From: Azovibrio sp.
GTDB taxonomy: Bacteria; Pseudomonadota; Gammaproteobacteria; Burkholderiales; Rhodocyclaceae
Assembly: GCA_026414665.1 (NCBI GenBank)
Contig: JAOAIO010000001.1
Span: 13,309 to 77,308, forward strand
DNA: 64,000 bases
Direction of reading: 5' to 3'
Positions 27,587 to 36,328 of the stretch are shown here, piece after piece. Numbering within the stretch: position 1 is the stretch's first letter; the number at the start of each line of letters is the position of its first letter. Below the pieces are notes generated by a model, which did not search any database, was not told the origin of the DNA, and was given only the letters and a program-made list of their open reading frames with translations. Both the position numbers and the translations under genes were made by a program.

Positions 27587-28636
27587 ATGCATTACGGTCC
27601 TAAGAACCTGGCGCGCATCAGCTTGATCGCGCTGCTCATCCTCGGCTGTCTCTATGTGCTTTATCCGTTCCTGGCCGCGGTCCTGTTCGCCGCCGTGGTG
27701 TGCGTCACGACCTGGCCGGCTTACACATGGCTGCACGTCCGCACCGGTCGGCGCGATGGGCTTGCTGCCACGCTCATGACGGTGGGCTTGCTGCTGGGCA
27801 TGGTGGTGCCCACTATCTTTCTTGCGGCGGGTCTTGGGGATGCCGTGAATCTGCTGGTAGACAAGGTCCGCCCCTGGCTGCATGACGGTATCGGCGAGCC
27901 GCCCGATTGGGTCGTGAGTCTGCCGCTGGTGGGGGAACAGATCGTCGAATATTGGCACCGGCTCGCCGAGAGCCGCGAGGAGGTGATGAAGCTCTTGCGT
28001 CAGGCCTACGAGCCGGCGCGCGGCATGGCGCTTGCGAGCATCGGCTTCGTTGGCAATGGCATTTTGCAACTGGTGCTGGTGATCTTCATCGGCTTCTTTT
28101 TCTATCGGGATGGCGAGCGTCTCGCCCATCGCTTGGGGGACGCGGCGCGGCGCCTGGGCGGCGAGCTGGGAAGCGAAATGCTGCAGCTGGCGCGTAGCAC
28201 CGTGACCGGGGTCATGGTCGGCATCGTCGGCACGGCTTTGGCGCAGGCCTTGGTGGCGCTCATCGGGTTTTGGGTGGCTGGGGTGCCGGGCGCCATCCTG
28301 CTGGCCGCCGCCACGTTTTTCTTGTCGATGATTCCGGTCGGTCCGCCGTTGATCTGGGGCGGCGCCGCCTTCTGGCTCTATGACCAGGGCGAGATGGGTT
28401 GGGCGCTCTTCATGGTGATTTACGGCGTCTTGGTGATCAGCAGCGTGGATAACCTGGTCAAGCCCATCCTCATTTCCCGCAGCGCCAGCCTGCCCATCCT
28501 GCTCATCGCCCTGGGGGTGTTCGGCGGCATCTTGGCTTTTGGCTTCATCGGCATCTTCCTTGGGCCGACCTTGCTGGCGCTCGCGCACGTGCTGTTCATG
28601 CGCTGGATGCACCGGCCCGACTTGGACGACAACTAA
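27587..28636 (+). CDS. AI-2E family (PerM/YhhT-type) membrane protein
   Basis: 349-aa polytopic protein of the AI-2E transporter family. It has N-terminal TM pairs, a long extracytoplasmic segment (about 85-155), then the conserved C-terminal half ([96 protein letters not shown]). Family members include quorum-signal exporters and ion antiporters, so the substrate is open. It sits between ruvA and ruvB. Confidence 0.9.
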   Translation: MHYGPKNLARISLIALLILGCLYVLYPFLAAVLFAAVVCVTTWPAYTWLHVRTGRRDGLAATLMTVGLLLGMVVPTIFLAAGLGDAVNLLVDKVRPWLHDGIGEPPDWVVSLPLVGEQIVEYWHRLAESREEVMKLLRQAYEPARGMALASIGFVGNGILQLVLVIFIGFFFYRDGERLAHRLGDAARRLGGELGSEMLQLARSTVTGVMVGIVGTALAQALVALIGFWVAGVPGAILLAAATFFLSMIPVGPPLIWGGAAFWLYDQGEMGWALFMVIYGVLVISSVDNLVKPILISRSASLPILLIALGVFGGILAFGFIGIFLGPTLLALAHVLFMRWMHRPDLDDN

Positions 28637-28643
28637 AACCGCC

Positions 28644-29720
28644 ATGATCGAAACCGACGACCTCGCTCCTTTGCCCGGCGCCGAGCGGCTCATCTCGGCC
28701 CAATCCCGCTCCGCCCAGGAAGAGGCGCTAGAGCGTGCCCTGCGCCCGAAGCGTCTGGCCGACTACACCGGCCAGCAGAAGATCCGCGAGCAGCTGGAAA
28801 TCTTCATCCAGGCGGCCAGGAACCGGGGCGAATGCCTCGACCACGTGCTGCTGTTCGGCCCGCCGGGCCTGGGTAAGACCACGCTCGCCCACATCCTCGC
28901 CCAGGAAATGGGAGGGAACCTGCGCCAGACCTCGGGCCCGGTGCTGGAACGGGCCGGCGACCTGGCGGCCCTGCTCACCAACCTGGAACCGCACGACATT
29001 CTGTTCATCGACGAAATCCACCGCCTCTCCCCGGTGGTGGAGGAAATCCTCTACCCGGCCATGGAGGATTATCAGATCGACATCATGATCGGCGAGGGCC
29101 CGGCGGCGCGCTCGGTGAAGCTCGATCTACCGCCCTTCACGCTGGTGGGCGCCACCACGCGTGCCGGGATGCTCACCAATCCCTTGCGCGACCGTTTCGG
29201 CATCGTGGCTCGCCTGGAGTTCTATACGCCGGCGGAATTGCAGCAGATCGTCAGCCGTTCGGCGCAGCTACTCAATGCCCCCGTAGACCCGGAAGGCGCG
29301 CTCGAAATCGCGCGTCGCTCGCGCGGCACGCCACGCATCGCCAATCGCTTGCTGCGCCGGGTGCGCGACTATGCTGAGGTGAAGGGCAACGGCCGCATCA
29401 CCCGGGCTACGGCGGATGCGGCGCTCGCCATGCTCGACGTGGACTCGGCCGGCCTTGATCTGATGGACAGAAAGCTCTTATCCGCCGTCATCGACAAATT
29501 CGGCGGCGGTCCGGTGGGAGTGGATAACCTGGCGGCGGCCATTGGCGAATCCCGCGACACCATCGAAGACGTGCTCGAACCCTATCTCATCCAGCAGGGC
29601 TACTTGCAGCGCACGCTGCGCGGCCGCATCGCTACGCCGGCCATCTACCGCCACCTTGGCCTCGCGGCGCCCGCCGTCTCGGGAGCCGCCGCCACGCCTG
29701 CGCTCTGGGACGAGCCTTGA
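28644..29720 (+). CDS. ruvB: Holliday junction branch migration helicase RuvB
   Basis: 358-aa AAA+ motor. Walker [10 protein letters not shown] (72-80), Walker [10 protein letters not shown] (119-127), sensor 1 [10 protein letters not shown], arginine finger in PLRDRFGIV, and a winged-helix C-terminal domain ([31 protein letters not shown]). The ATG at 28644 gives the standard N-terminus. It is the last gene of the ruv run and converges on the Mrp cluster. Confidence 0.98.
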   Translation: MIETDDLAPLPGAERLISAQSRSAQEEALERALRPKRLADYTGQQKIREQLEIFIQAARNRGECLDHVLLFGPPGLGKTTLAHILAQEMGGNLRQTSGPVLERAGDLAALLTNLEPHDILFIDEIHRLSPVVEEILYPAMEDYQIDIMIGEGPAARSVKLDLPPFTLVGATTRAGMLTNPLRDRFGIVARLEFYTPAELQQIVSRSAQLLNAPVDPEGALEIARRSRGTPRIANRLLRRVRDYAEVKGNGRITRATADAALAMLDVDSAGLDLMDRKLLSAVIDKFGGGPVGVDNLAAAIGESRDTIEDVLEPYLIQQGYLQRTLRGRIATPAIYRHLGLAAPAVSGAAATPALWDEP

Positions 29721-29746
29721 TGTGGCATAAGCGCCGGCCGCGCGGC

Positions 29747-31258
29747 TCAAGGCGCGGCGGCGAGATATTCGCGCGCGGCGATCAACTGCGCCCACGCCAG
29801 CGGGCTCCAGCTCGTTGCCGCGCCGATGCCGACGGCCAGGGTGGCCGCCGCGGTCACGAGCGGCGGTAGGAGCAAGAGCCAGGCGGTCTCGCGCCAGCCG
29901 CGCGCGGCGATGTGCTCGTCTGGCCAGGCGCTGCTTGCCCTGCCGAACCAGGCTTGCCAGAGGATGGGCAGGAAATACGCGGCATTGAGTAGGCTCGATG
30001 CCCACAACACCCAGACTGCCCAGTCGCTGCCGGCCGCCCTGGCCCCATCCATGAGCCATGCCTTGCTGACGGCCCCGGCCGTGAGCGGCGCGCCCATCAT
30101 GCCGAGCGCCGCGATCGAAAACGCTAGGGTGGTGAGCGGCATACGCCGGCCGGCGCCGCGCATCTGGCTCACTTTGTGAATGCCGAGCGTCTCGGCATAG
30201 TTGCCGGCGCAGAAGAACAGCGTGATCTTCATGATGCCCTGGTGTACGAGATGCACGAGGCCGCCTACGGTAGCCACCGGGCCGAACAAGGCGAGGCCGA
30301 GAGCGATGTAAGACACCTGGCTGACGGTCGAAAACGCCAGCCGTTTTTTCAGATCATCCTGAAACAAGGCGCGCACGCTGCCCCAGACGATGGTGGCAGC
30401 CGCCAGCCAAGCGAGTGGCTGTAGCAAGCCTTGGGATTGGGCGAACTCTACCCCATAGACCTCATAGATCACCCGGGCGATGCCGAAGGCTCCCGCCTTG
30501 ACCACGGCCACCGCGTGCAGCAAGGCCGAGACCGGGGCGGGCGCCACCATCGCCTGCGGCAGCCAGCCGTGCAGCGGCACCAGCGCCGCCTTGACCCCGA
30601 GGCCGGCGATCAGGAGGAAGAAGATGAGCCGCAGGGCGCCCGCCTGCTCGGCGCCTAAGCCGGCGACGATGCCGGCGTGGGCGAACTCGGTGTGGCCGAG
30701 CAGATGCTGGAGCCAGACGCTACCGGCCAAGAGCAAGGCGCCGCCCAGGAGGGTATAGCGCAGATACACCGTGCCGCCTTGCATGGCCTGGGCGGTGCCG
30801 CGGTGCACGACGAGCGGAAAGGTAGAGAGGGTCAGGAGTTCGTAGAAGACGAAGAAGGTAAACAGATTGCCGGCCATGGCGATGCCCATGGTCGCCGTGA
30901 CGCACAGGCTGAAGAAGCCGAAGAAACGGCTACGGTGCGGCGCGCCTTCGAGATAGCCGATGGCATAAAGCGTGGTGAGCAGCCAGAGGATGGCCGACAA
31001 GCTGATGAACAGCAGTCCTAGGGCATCCGCCTTCAAGGCGAGCTCCAGGCCGGGCAAGACCGCATGGCGGAAGGCGTAGGTCTCGCCGCGGTACACTCCG
31101 TCCAGAAGCACGGACACCAGCGCCAGCTTGGAGATGGCGCCGGCCAGATTGAGCGCGGTGCGAAGCGCCACCTGCCGCTCCGGCAAGAGGAAAATCACGA
31201 GGCCGGGCAGGAAGGACGAGGCGAGCACGGCCAAGAGCAGTGCGGCGTTGGCGCTCAT
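29747..31258 (-). CDS. mrpD: MrpD/NuoM-like antiporter subunit, terminal gene of the second Mrp set
   Basis: 503-aa proton-conducting membrane subunit of the Complex I/Mrp antiporter family. TM5 carries the conserved Glu (LFTFFVFYELLTLSTFPLVVH) and TM7 the Lys-bearing segment (IAGLGVKAALVPLHGWLPQAM), with HAVAVVKAGAFGIARVIY and LKKRLAFSTVSQVSYIALGL. It is the second D-type subunit in this set, 31 nt after the first. It may correspond to an additional antiporter-like subunit as in Mbx/Mbs-type complexes (inference). Confidence 0.88.
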   Translation of the reverse strand: MSANAALLLAVLASSFLPGLVIFLLPERQVALRTALNLAGAISKLALVSVLLDGVYRGETYAFRHAVLPGLELALKADALGLLFISLSAILWLLTTLYAIGYLEGAPHRSRFFGFFSLCVTATMGIAMAGNLFTFFVFYELLTLSTFPLVVHRGTAQAMQGGTVYLRYTLLGGALLLAGSVWLQHLLGHTEFAHAGIVAGLGAEQAGALRLIFFLLIAGLGVKAALVPLHGWLPQAMVAPAPVSALLHAVAVVKAGAFGIARVIYEVYGVEFAQSQGLLQPLAWLAAATIVWGSVRALFQDDLKKRLAFSTVSQVSYIALGLALFGPVATVGGLVHLVHQGIMKITLFFCAGNYAETLGIHKVSQMRGAGRRMPLTTLAFSIAALGMMGAPLTAGAVSKAWLMDGARAAGSDWAVWVLWASSLLNAAYFLPILWQAWFGRASSAWPDEHIAARGWRETAWLLLLPPLVTAAATLAVGIGAATSWSPLAWAQLIAAREYLAAAP

Positions 31259-31289
31259 GCTGGCAACTCCGGTCGAGCGCTGCCGCGCT

Positions 31290-32741
31290 TCATTCCCATC
31301 CCCATACGGCGAGGAGCTCGACCAACTCCACGCCGCGTAGTCCGAGTAGGAGGCTCGCGCCGGCGAGCCCGAAAGCCGTCCATTCGAGCGTGCGCGGCAC
31401 CGGCGCTACGGTGGTCTTGCTCGAGGTGAGCAGAAAGGCTTGGCGCAGCACTCGGAACACATACACGGCGGCGAGGAGGCCGCCGGATAGCGTGATGAGG
31501 ACGATGCCCCAGTAGCCTTGGCCGAGCGCCGCATCGAGCAACTGCCACTTGGCGAGAAAGCCGGCCGATGGCGGCAGCCCCATCAAGGTCACGCCGGCGA
31601 GGCCGAAAGCGAACAGGGTCAAGGGCAATTGCTGGGCGGCCCCGGCCAATGCGGCGATACGGTCTTGGCCGGTTGCCTTGATGAGCACGCCGGCGGCGGT
31701 AAACATCGCCGCCTTCGCCAGACCGTGCGCAACCGCATGCAGGATGCCGGCCGCGCGTCCGCCGGGCGTGCCGAGCAAGGGAAAGATGAGGAACAAATAG
31801 CCGAGCTGGGCGACGGTCGAATAGGCGATCATCGTCTTCAGGCGCGGCGCCCGAATCGCCTGCCACGAGCCCCAGAGGATAGCGCCGGCGCCCAGCAAGG
31901 CGGGCAGCCAGGGCAAAAGCGGGTGCGAGGCCGTGAGGGGAGCCAGCGGTCCTAGCCAGAGGCGCAGGATCAGGTAGAAGGAAGCCTTCACCACCAGTGC
32001 CGAGAGCAGAGCCGAGACCGGCGCGGCGGCGCCGCCGTGCGCCGGAGGCAGCCAGTAGTGGCAGGGAAAGAGCGCGGTTTTCAGCAGTAGCCCGAGTAGC
32101 ATCAAGCCCGCCGCCAGGCCGACCAAGGTTGGCGCCTCGGCCGCCACGAGGGGCGTCAGGCTAGCGACTGCGACGCTGCCGTAAGCGCCGTAAATCAGCG
32201 CTACGCCGAGCAGATAGGCGCCCGAGCCGAGCAAGGTGGCGAACAGGTAGCGCAGCGCCGCAGCGATTTGCAGGGCGCCGCCGCCGATGCCCACGAGGCC
32301 GACGGCGGCAAGTCCCACCAATTCCAGGGTGACGTACAGATTGAATAGGTCGGTGGACACGAAAAGCGCGTTCAAGCCGGCCAAGAGTAGGCCAAACAGC
32401 GGCCAGAAATAGCGGACCTCGGCGCTGTCGGGGCGGAAGTAGGCGCGGGCATAAAGCGCAAGCGGCAGGGCGACGGCTTGGGTGAGCAACAGCATGGCCG
32501 CGGCCAGGCCGTCGGCCGTCAGGTCGATGCCGAGCGGCGCGCCCCAGCCGCCGATGCGATGCCGCGCGATGTCGCCGGCCAGCACCGAATCGGCGAGCTG
32601 CAAGGCGAAAAAGAGCGCCGCCGCCTGGCTGGCGATACATAGACCGGCGCCACGGCCGGGGCCGAGCAGAAAGGCGGCGGCGCCGCTGGCGAGGGGCAGC
32701 AGAATGAGGCCGACGAGCGCCGCCTGCTGCGCGTCAATCAT
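31290..32741 (-). CDS. mrpD: MrpD-like antiporter subunit of the second Mrp set
   Basis: 483-aa antiporter-like subunit (MbhH/MrpD type). Conserved Glu segment: VSTDLFNLYVTLELVGLAAVGLVG. Lys segment: [65 protein letters not shown] follows. The ATG at 32741 overlaps the C-type gene by 8 nt; the frame is open further upstream but that is not membrane-like. Confidence 0.9.
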   Translation of the reverse strand: MIDAQQAALVGLILLPLASGAAAFLLGPGRGAGLCIASQAAALFFALQLADSVLAGDIARHRIGGWGAPLGIDLTADGLAAAMLLLTQAVALPLALYARAYFRPDSAEVRYFWPLFGLLLAGLNALFVSTDLFNLYVTLELVGLAAVGLVGIGGGALQIAAALRYLFATLLGSGAYLLGVALIYGAYGSVAVASLTPLVAAEAPTLVGLAAGLMLLGLLLKTALFPCHYWLPPAHGGAAAPVSALLSALVVKASFYLILRLWLGPLAPLTASHPLLPWLPALLGAGAILWGSWQAIRAPRLKTMIAYSTVAQLGYLFLIFPLLGTPGGRAAGILHAVAHGLAKAAMFTAAGVLIKATGQDRIAALAGAAQQLPLTLFAFGLAGVTLMGLPPSAGFLAKWQLLDAALGQGYWGIVLITLSGGLLAAVYVFRVLRQAFLLTSSKTTVAPVPRTLEWTAFGLAGASLLLGLRGVELVELLAVWGWE

Positions 32742-33036
32742 GCGCAGCCTCTGGTAGTTCGAGCCGGCCGGTGAGTGCGTGCAGGCGGCGGGTGAGCGCC
32801 AGCGCCAGGGCCGTGGCGGCAACTGCGACGACGATGCCGGTCAGCACCATGGCCTGTGGCACCGGGTCGGGCACGTCCTGGCGCTGGGCCAGGCCTACCA
32901 GCACCAGGAAAGCGCCGCTGCCCATCAGATTGAAGGCGAGGATGCGGCGCAGCAAATGGCGCTGCAACAACAGGCCGGCGGCGCCAAGGGGGAACAAGGC
33001 GGCGCCGACGAGCGCGAACAGCAAGCCGGTGCTCAT
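32734..33036 (-). CDS. mrpC: MrpC/NuoK-like subunit of the second Mrp set
   Basis: 100-aa three-TM NuoK-family protein (GLLFALVGAALFPLGAAGLL; ILAFNLMGSGAFLVLVGLA; DPVPQAMVLTGIVVAVAATALALALT). The segment DPVPQAMVLTGIVV is the MrpC/NuoK signature. The start at 33036 overlaps the preceding gene by 4 nt. Part of the predicted proton/cation path. Confidence 0.9.
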   Translation of the reverse strand: MSTGLLFALVGAALFPLGAAGLLLQRHLLRRILAFNLMGSGAFLVLVGLAQRQDVPDPVPQAMVLTGIVVAVAATALALALTRRLHALTGRLELPEAAHD

Positions 33037-33689
33037 CGGCGCTCTCCCTCGGCTTGGCAGAGGAACAGGAATAGTCCGGCCAGGATCAAGCCGAGCGAGC
33101 CGGTGAGGCAGAATTCGATGAGTAGGATCAAACGCCCGGCCCAGGCTGGCGGGTATTGCAATAGGCTGCCCTCGATGAGCAGTGCGGCGGCAACGCCGAG
33201 AAACACCAGCAAGCCGGCAGCGAGGCCGCCGCGCAATAGCGCTCCGGGTGTCGGCCAACCCGGCAATTGGCCGGTCAAATGCAATAGGACGAGCGCCGCG
33301 GCGAGCACCGCGCCGGCCTGGAAAGCGCCACCGGGCCGGAACGCGCCCGCCCAGAGCAGATAGAAGCTGGCGACTAGCATCAAGGGCACGGCTAGCCGCG
33401 CCAGCATTTGCAAGAGCGGGTCGGCCGGCGCCGGGCGCCGCGCCGGGCCGGGCGGGGTGACGGCCAGGATGGCGAAGAGCGCGAGCAGCAGCACGGCGAC
33501 CTCGAGCAAGGTGTCGTAGCCGCGATAGTTGAGCAGCACCGCCGTGACCGGGTGGCGCACGCCGCTGTCAGCGAGATGCGCCGCCACGGCCGGGCGCAGA
33601 TCGAGCCGCGCGGGGCCGAGTTCGAGCATGGCGTAGCCGAGGGCGAGCGCCAAGAGCAGTGCCGCGCCGCCGATGCCGAAGCGTTTCAT
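33033..33689 (-). CDS. mrpB: MbhE-MrpB fusion subunit of the second Mrp set
   Basis: 218 aa with two recognisable parts. Residues about 1-85 match MbhE-like proteins (GVRHPVTAVLLNYRGYDTLLEVAVLLLALFAIL). Residues about 95-218 match MrpB/MbhF (ARLAVPLMLVASFYLLWAGAFRPGGAFQAGAVLAAALVL). In archaeal Mbh operons these are separate genes; in MrpA of the first set the same two parts sit at the C-terminus. The ATG at 33689 overlaps the DUF4040 gene by 4 nt. Confidence 0.85.
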   Translation of the reverse strand: MKRFGIGGAALLLALALGYAMLELGPARLDLRPAVAAHLADSGVRHPVTAVLLNYRGYDTLLEVAVLLLALFAILAVTPPGPARRPAPADPLLQMLARLAVPLMLVASFYLLWAGAFRPGGAFQAGAVLAAALVLLHLTGQLPGWPTPGALLRGGLAAGLLVFLGVAAALLIEGSLLQYPPAWAGRLILLIEFCLTGSLGLILAGLFLFLCQAEGERR

Positions 33690-33949
33690 GGCGTCTCCTG
33701 CGGGTTGTGGCGCCGCCGCAAGGCGCCGTAGGCATCGAGCAGCATCGCGCCGGTGAGGCCGGCGCCAAGCGCGGCCTCGGCTAGACCGATGTCGGGCGCG
33801 GCGAGGCGGGCCCAGGCCAGAGCGAGCAGCAGTCCGAAGGCGATGAAGAGGATGATGGCGCGGTCCAGCCGTGGCGTGCTCAGGCTGCGCCAGGCGCTCC
33901 AGAGCAGGCCGGCGGCGAGCAGTAGATCGAAGGCGAGCGTGACGCTCAT
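33686..33949 (-). CDS. MbhD-like (DUF4040) subunit of the second Mrp set
   Basis: 87-aa three-TM protein. The segment RLAAPDIGLAEAALGAGLTGAMLL is the DUF4040/MbhD motif, also found in the C-terminal extension of MrpA (SAPDLALTQISVEVVTVIL in the first set). A free-standing MbhD is a mark of Mbh-like rather than classical Mrp operons. It overlaps both neighbours by 4 nt. Confidence 0.88.
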   Translation of the reverse strand: MSVTLAFDLLLAAGLLWSAWRSLSTPRLDRAIILFIAFGLLLALAWARLAAPDIGLAEAALGAGLTGAMLLDAYGALRRRHNPQETP

Positions 33950-34248
33950 CGTGCCTCCTTTTGCCAGGGCGCGATGCCGAGCCGGTCGGCACGTCGGGCG
34001 ATGGCGTAGCTGACGCCGGCGCTCGCCGCGAGTGATAGGGGCCAGATGACAAGTAGCTTCAAGGCCACCGCCAGGCTATCGGCTTGCAGCGCCAGCCCGG
34101 CGAGGATGAAGCCCAAGCCGAGGTTGTCGGCCTTGGCCAGAGCGTGCAGGCGGCTGTAAATGTCGGGAAAGCGCAGTAGCCCAAGGGTGCCGGCAAAGTA
34201 GAAAAAGGCGCCGGCGCAAAGTAGCGCGCCGCTCATGGCTTCAATCAT
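33946..34248 (-). CDS. mrpG: MrpG-like subunit of the second Mrp set
   Basis: 100-aa three-TM MnhG/PhaG protein with the signature FFYFAGTLGLLRFPDIYSRLHALAKADNLGLGFILAGL. The ATG at 34248 overlaps the F-type gene by 8 nt. Structural subunit of the antiporter complex. Confidence 0.92.
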   Translation of the reverse strand: MIEAMSGALLCAGAFFYFAGTLGLLRFPDIYSRLHALAKADNLGLGFILAGLALQADSLAVALKLLVIWPLSLAASAGVSYAIARRADRLGIAPWQKEAR

Positions 34249-34513
34249 GGCTATCCTCCGGGCTATGCCAGGCGCGCCGGGCGAAGGCGAGGCCGCTGAT
34301 GGCGGCGAGCAGCGCGAGCACCAAAGCGACATCGATCAAGGCGGGGCCGCCGCCGCCATGCGCGAGCAGGACCAGGATGCCCACCCCGGTGCTGCCGAAC
34401 AGCAAGGCGACGAGCATCGGGTCGGCCCGGCCCGGGCGGCGCAGCGCCACGTGCAGCGCCGGCACCAGGTTGGCGAGCAGGAAGAGCGCAAGCGGGAATT
34501 CGAGGCCGGTCAT
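34241..34513 (-). CDS. mrpF: MrpF-like subunit of the second Mrp set
   Basis: 90-aa three-TM MnhF-type protein (FPLALFLLANLVPALHVALRRPGRADPMLVALLFGSTGVGILVLLA ... DVALVLALLAAISGLAFARR). It is divergent: the usual RGPTxxDRVVA segment is replaced by RRPGRADPMLVA. Assignment rests on size, topology and its place between E and G. It overlaps E by 4 nt. Confidence 0.82.
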   Translation of the reverse strand: MTGLEFPLALFLLANLVPALHVALRRPGRADPMLVALLFGSTGVGILVLLAHGGGGPALIDVALVLALLAAISGLAFARRAWHSPEDSHD

Positions 34514-34980
34514 GGCGCGCCGCCGAAGATTGGGCCGATGCGCGCCTCCAGGGCGCGGATGTCGCGCTCTATCGGCTGGCGCGCGTCGAGGCTATGCAGG
34601 CGTAGGCGCCGGCCTTGCAGGCGCACGCTAAGGGTGCCGGGCATGAGGCCGAGGGCATTGACGAGTAAAAGCGCCGGCGGGCCTTCTGGCAAGGTTAGCT
34701 CGACTTCGAGCATGGCCGGCCGTAACGCGGCCGGGCCGCGCAAGGCCAGGCCGGCGACTTGCAGGCCGCCGCGCACCGAGTTGGCGACGAAATAAAGGAG
34801 AAAGCGGATGCACGGACCAAGGCGCAGCGTTCGGCTGCCAGGGGGCAACAGGTAATGGCTCGCTGCCAGCGCGGCGGCAACCGCGACCGCGCCGAGGCCG
34901 GCGCTTTCCGGTAGGCCCTCGCTTAGCATCCACCACAGGAGCAGCAATGCCAGGGCGCGGCGCAATAGGCTTGAGCTCAT
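34510..34980 (-). CDS. mrpE: MrpE-like subunit of the second Mrp set
   Basis: 156-aa MnhE/PhaE protein. N-terminal hydrophobic helices are followed by the conserved segment FLLYFVANSVRGGLQVAGLALRGP and a cytosolic domain with LLVNALGLMPGTLSVRL...LHSLD. The start overlaps the stop of the first-set mrpG by 4 nt, directly joining the two sets into one transcriptional unit. Confidence 0.9.
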   Translation of the reverse strand: MSSSLLRRALALLLLWWMLSEGLPESAGLGAVAVAAALAASHYLLPPGSRTLRLGPCIRFLLYFVANSVRGGLQVAGLALRGPAALRPAMLEVELTLPEGPPALLLVNALGLMPGTLSVRLQGRRLRLHSLDARQPIERDIRALEARIGPIFGGAP

Positions 34981-35495
34981 GTGGCGCCGCCGCTCGCGGT
35001 GGGGGGCTGGGAAGCAGCGGCGGGCGCGCTCGCGTGGTCATCGACTTGCGAGGTTGCGGCCGTGCGCGGCGATGCCGCTGGCGAAGGGGGTTCGATGCGG
35101 GCTGCGGCGTGCCGCGCCGGGGCCTCCGCGGCGGTCTCGGGCGAGTTGGCGAAGGTGCTCCAGTGGCCTGTCTGGCCGGGCCTGGGCAGCTCCCGGTAGG
35201 GCTCCTGCAGGGTATGCATGTGCGCCTTGGCGAGAAAGTGCGCGGTGATCGGCGCGGTGAGAAAGAGGAATAAGGAGATCAGCAGTTCGTGGATCGAGAG
35301 CGTGCCGCGCAAGATGAGGAAATAGGTCATCGAGGCCATCAGCGCGCCACCGACCCCGAGCGTGGTAGCCTTGGTCGGCGCGTGCAGGCGGCTCATCAGA
35401 TCGGGCAGCTTCACCATGCCGAACGAGCCGACCAGGGCGAAGCTCGCCCCGACGACGATCAGGGCGGCGACCAAGAGTTCGTGCGCGAATTGCAT
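34977..35495 (-). CDS. mrpG: Mrp antiporter subunit G (first set)
   Basis: 172-aa MnhG/PhaG. The core (about 1-105) has ASFALVGSFGMVKLPDLMSRLHAPTKATTLGVGGALMAS and LLISLFLFLTAPITAHFLAKAHM. The last about 65 residues are a low-complexity Pro/Ala/Ser-rich tail not needed for the fold, unusual for this small subunit. It follows mrpF by 36 nt and overlaps the second-set mrpE by 4 nt. Confidence 0.94.
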   Translation of the reverse strand: MQFAHELLVAALIVVGASFALVGSFGMVKLPDLMSRLHAPTKATTLGVGGALMASMTYFLILRGTLSIHELLISLFLFLTAPITAHFLAKAHMHTLQEPYRELPRPGQTGHWSTFANSPETAAEAPARHAAARIEPPSPAASPRTAATSQVDDHASAPAAASQPPTASGGAT

Positions 35496-35531
35496 CGTGA
35501 TTCCTTTCGTCCAGGTAAGTGCGCTGCCGGC

Positions 35532-35801
35532 TTATTCGATCACGTCGCCGCGTAGGATGAACTTACAGTAGGCCACGGTCGAGACGAAGCCGAACATGGC
35601 AAATAGCAAGGCGGCCTCGAAATAAATGGCGCTGCTTTCCTGAATGCCGTAGATGATGATGAGCGCGATGCTATTGATGACCATGGTATCGACCGCGAGG
35701 ATGCGATCGAGCGTCGAGGGGCCGGCGAGGAGACGCCAGAGATTGAACAAGAGCGCCAGGCACAGTGCGCCATAGGCGTAGAGAATGGCGTACTCGATCA
35801 T
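35532..35801 (-). CDS. mrpF: Mrp antiporter subunit F (first set)
   Basis: 89-aa three-TM MnhF/PhaF with the canonical LLAGPSTLDRILAVDTMVINSIALIIIYG segment and the C-terminal FEAALLFAMFGFVSTVAYCKFILRGDVIE. It overlaps mrpE by 4 nt. A subunit of the multi-subunit Na+(K+)/H+ antiporter. Confidence 0.96.
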   Translation of the reverse strand: MIEYAILYAYGALCLALLFNLWRLLAGPSTLDRILAVDTMVINSIALIIIYGIQESSAIYFEAALLFAMFGFVSTVAYCKFILRGDVIE

Positions 35802-36328
35802 GCGAAGATCTCCAGGAGCCGGGCTTCGTAGCGCGTCTTCATGCTTTGGATGGCGGCGTCGAGGTCCGGCGCGTCGAGGCAGTGCACCAGCAGGCTCTTG
35901 CCGTCGGCGGCGAGATCGCAGCTCACCGTGCCCGGGGTCATGGTGATGGTGCCGGCGAAAATGGTGATGGCTTCGGGGTTGGTGAGCGCGAGTGGCACCA
36001 CGGCCCAGCGCGTCTTAAGGCTGGCGCTGGGGCGAAACAGGATGATGCGCGCGACTTGCAGGTTTGCCACGACGATGTCCCAGAGCACGAGCAGCACGTA
36101 CGCCAGCGCCTTGCCGTAGCGGCGGATGTCGGGGCGGTCGGGCCAGAAGTTGGCGGTCAGGCGGGCGATCACGAGACCCAGGATGAGGCCCAGGATGAAG
36201 CCGCCGGGATTGAAGCCGTTGATCAAGAGCATCCAGATGAGCGTGAGGACTAAAGTCAGGAGCGGATGTGGCACCCAGCGGCGCAGCAGGGTCGGTTGGG
36301 CGGAGGGGCGGGGCGCATCGGGCATCAT
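35798..36328 (-). CDS. mrpE: Mrp antiporter subunit E (first set)
   Basis: 176-aa MnhE/PhaE. Two TM helices (HPLLTLVLTLIWMLLINGFNPGGFILGLILGL) are followed by VLLVLWDIVVANLQVARIILFRP and the cytosolic domain NPEAITIFAGTITMTPGTVSCDL...LLVHCLDAPD. The ATG at 36328 overlaps the mrpD stop by 4 nt; the next codon is also ATG. Confidence 0.95.
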   Translation of the reverse strand: MMPDAPRPSAQPTLLRRWVPHPLLTLVLTLIWMLLINGFNPGGFILGLILGLVIARLTANFWPDRPDIRRYGKALAYVLLVLWDIVVANLQVARIILFRPSASLKTRWAVVPLALTNPEAITIFAGTITMTPGTVSCDLAADGKSLLVHCLDAPDLDAAIQSMKTRYEARLLEIFA

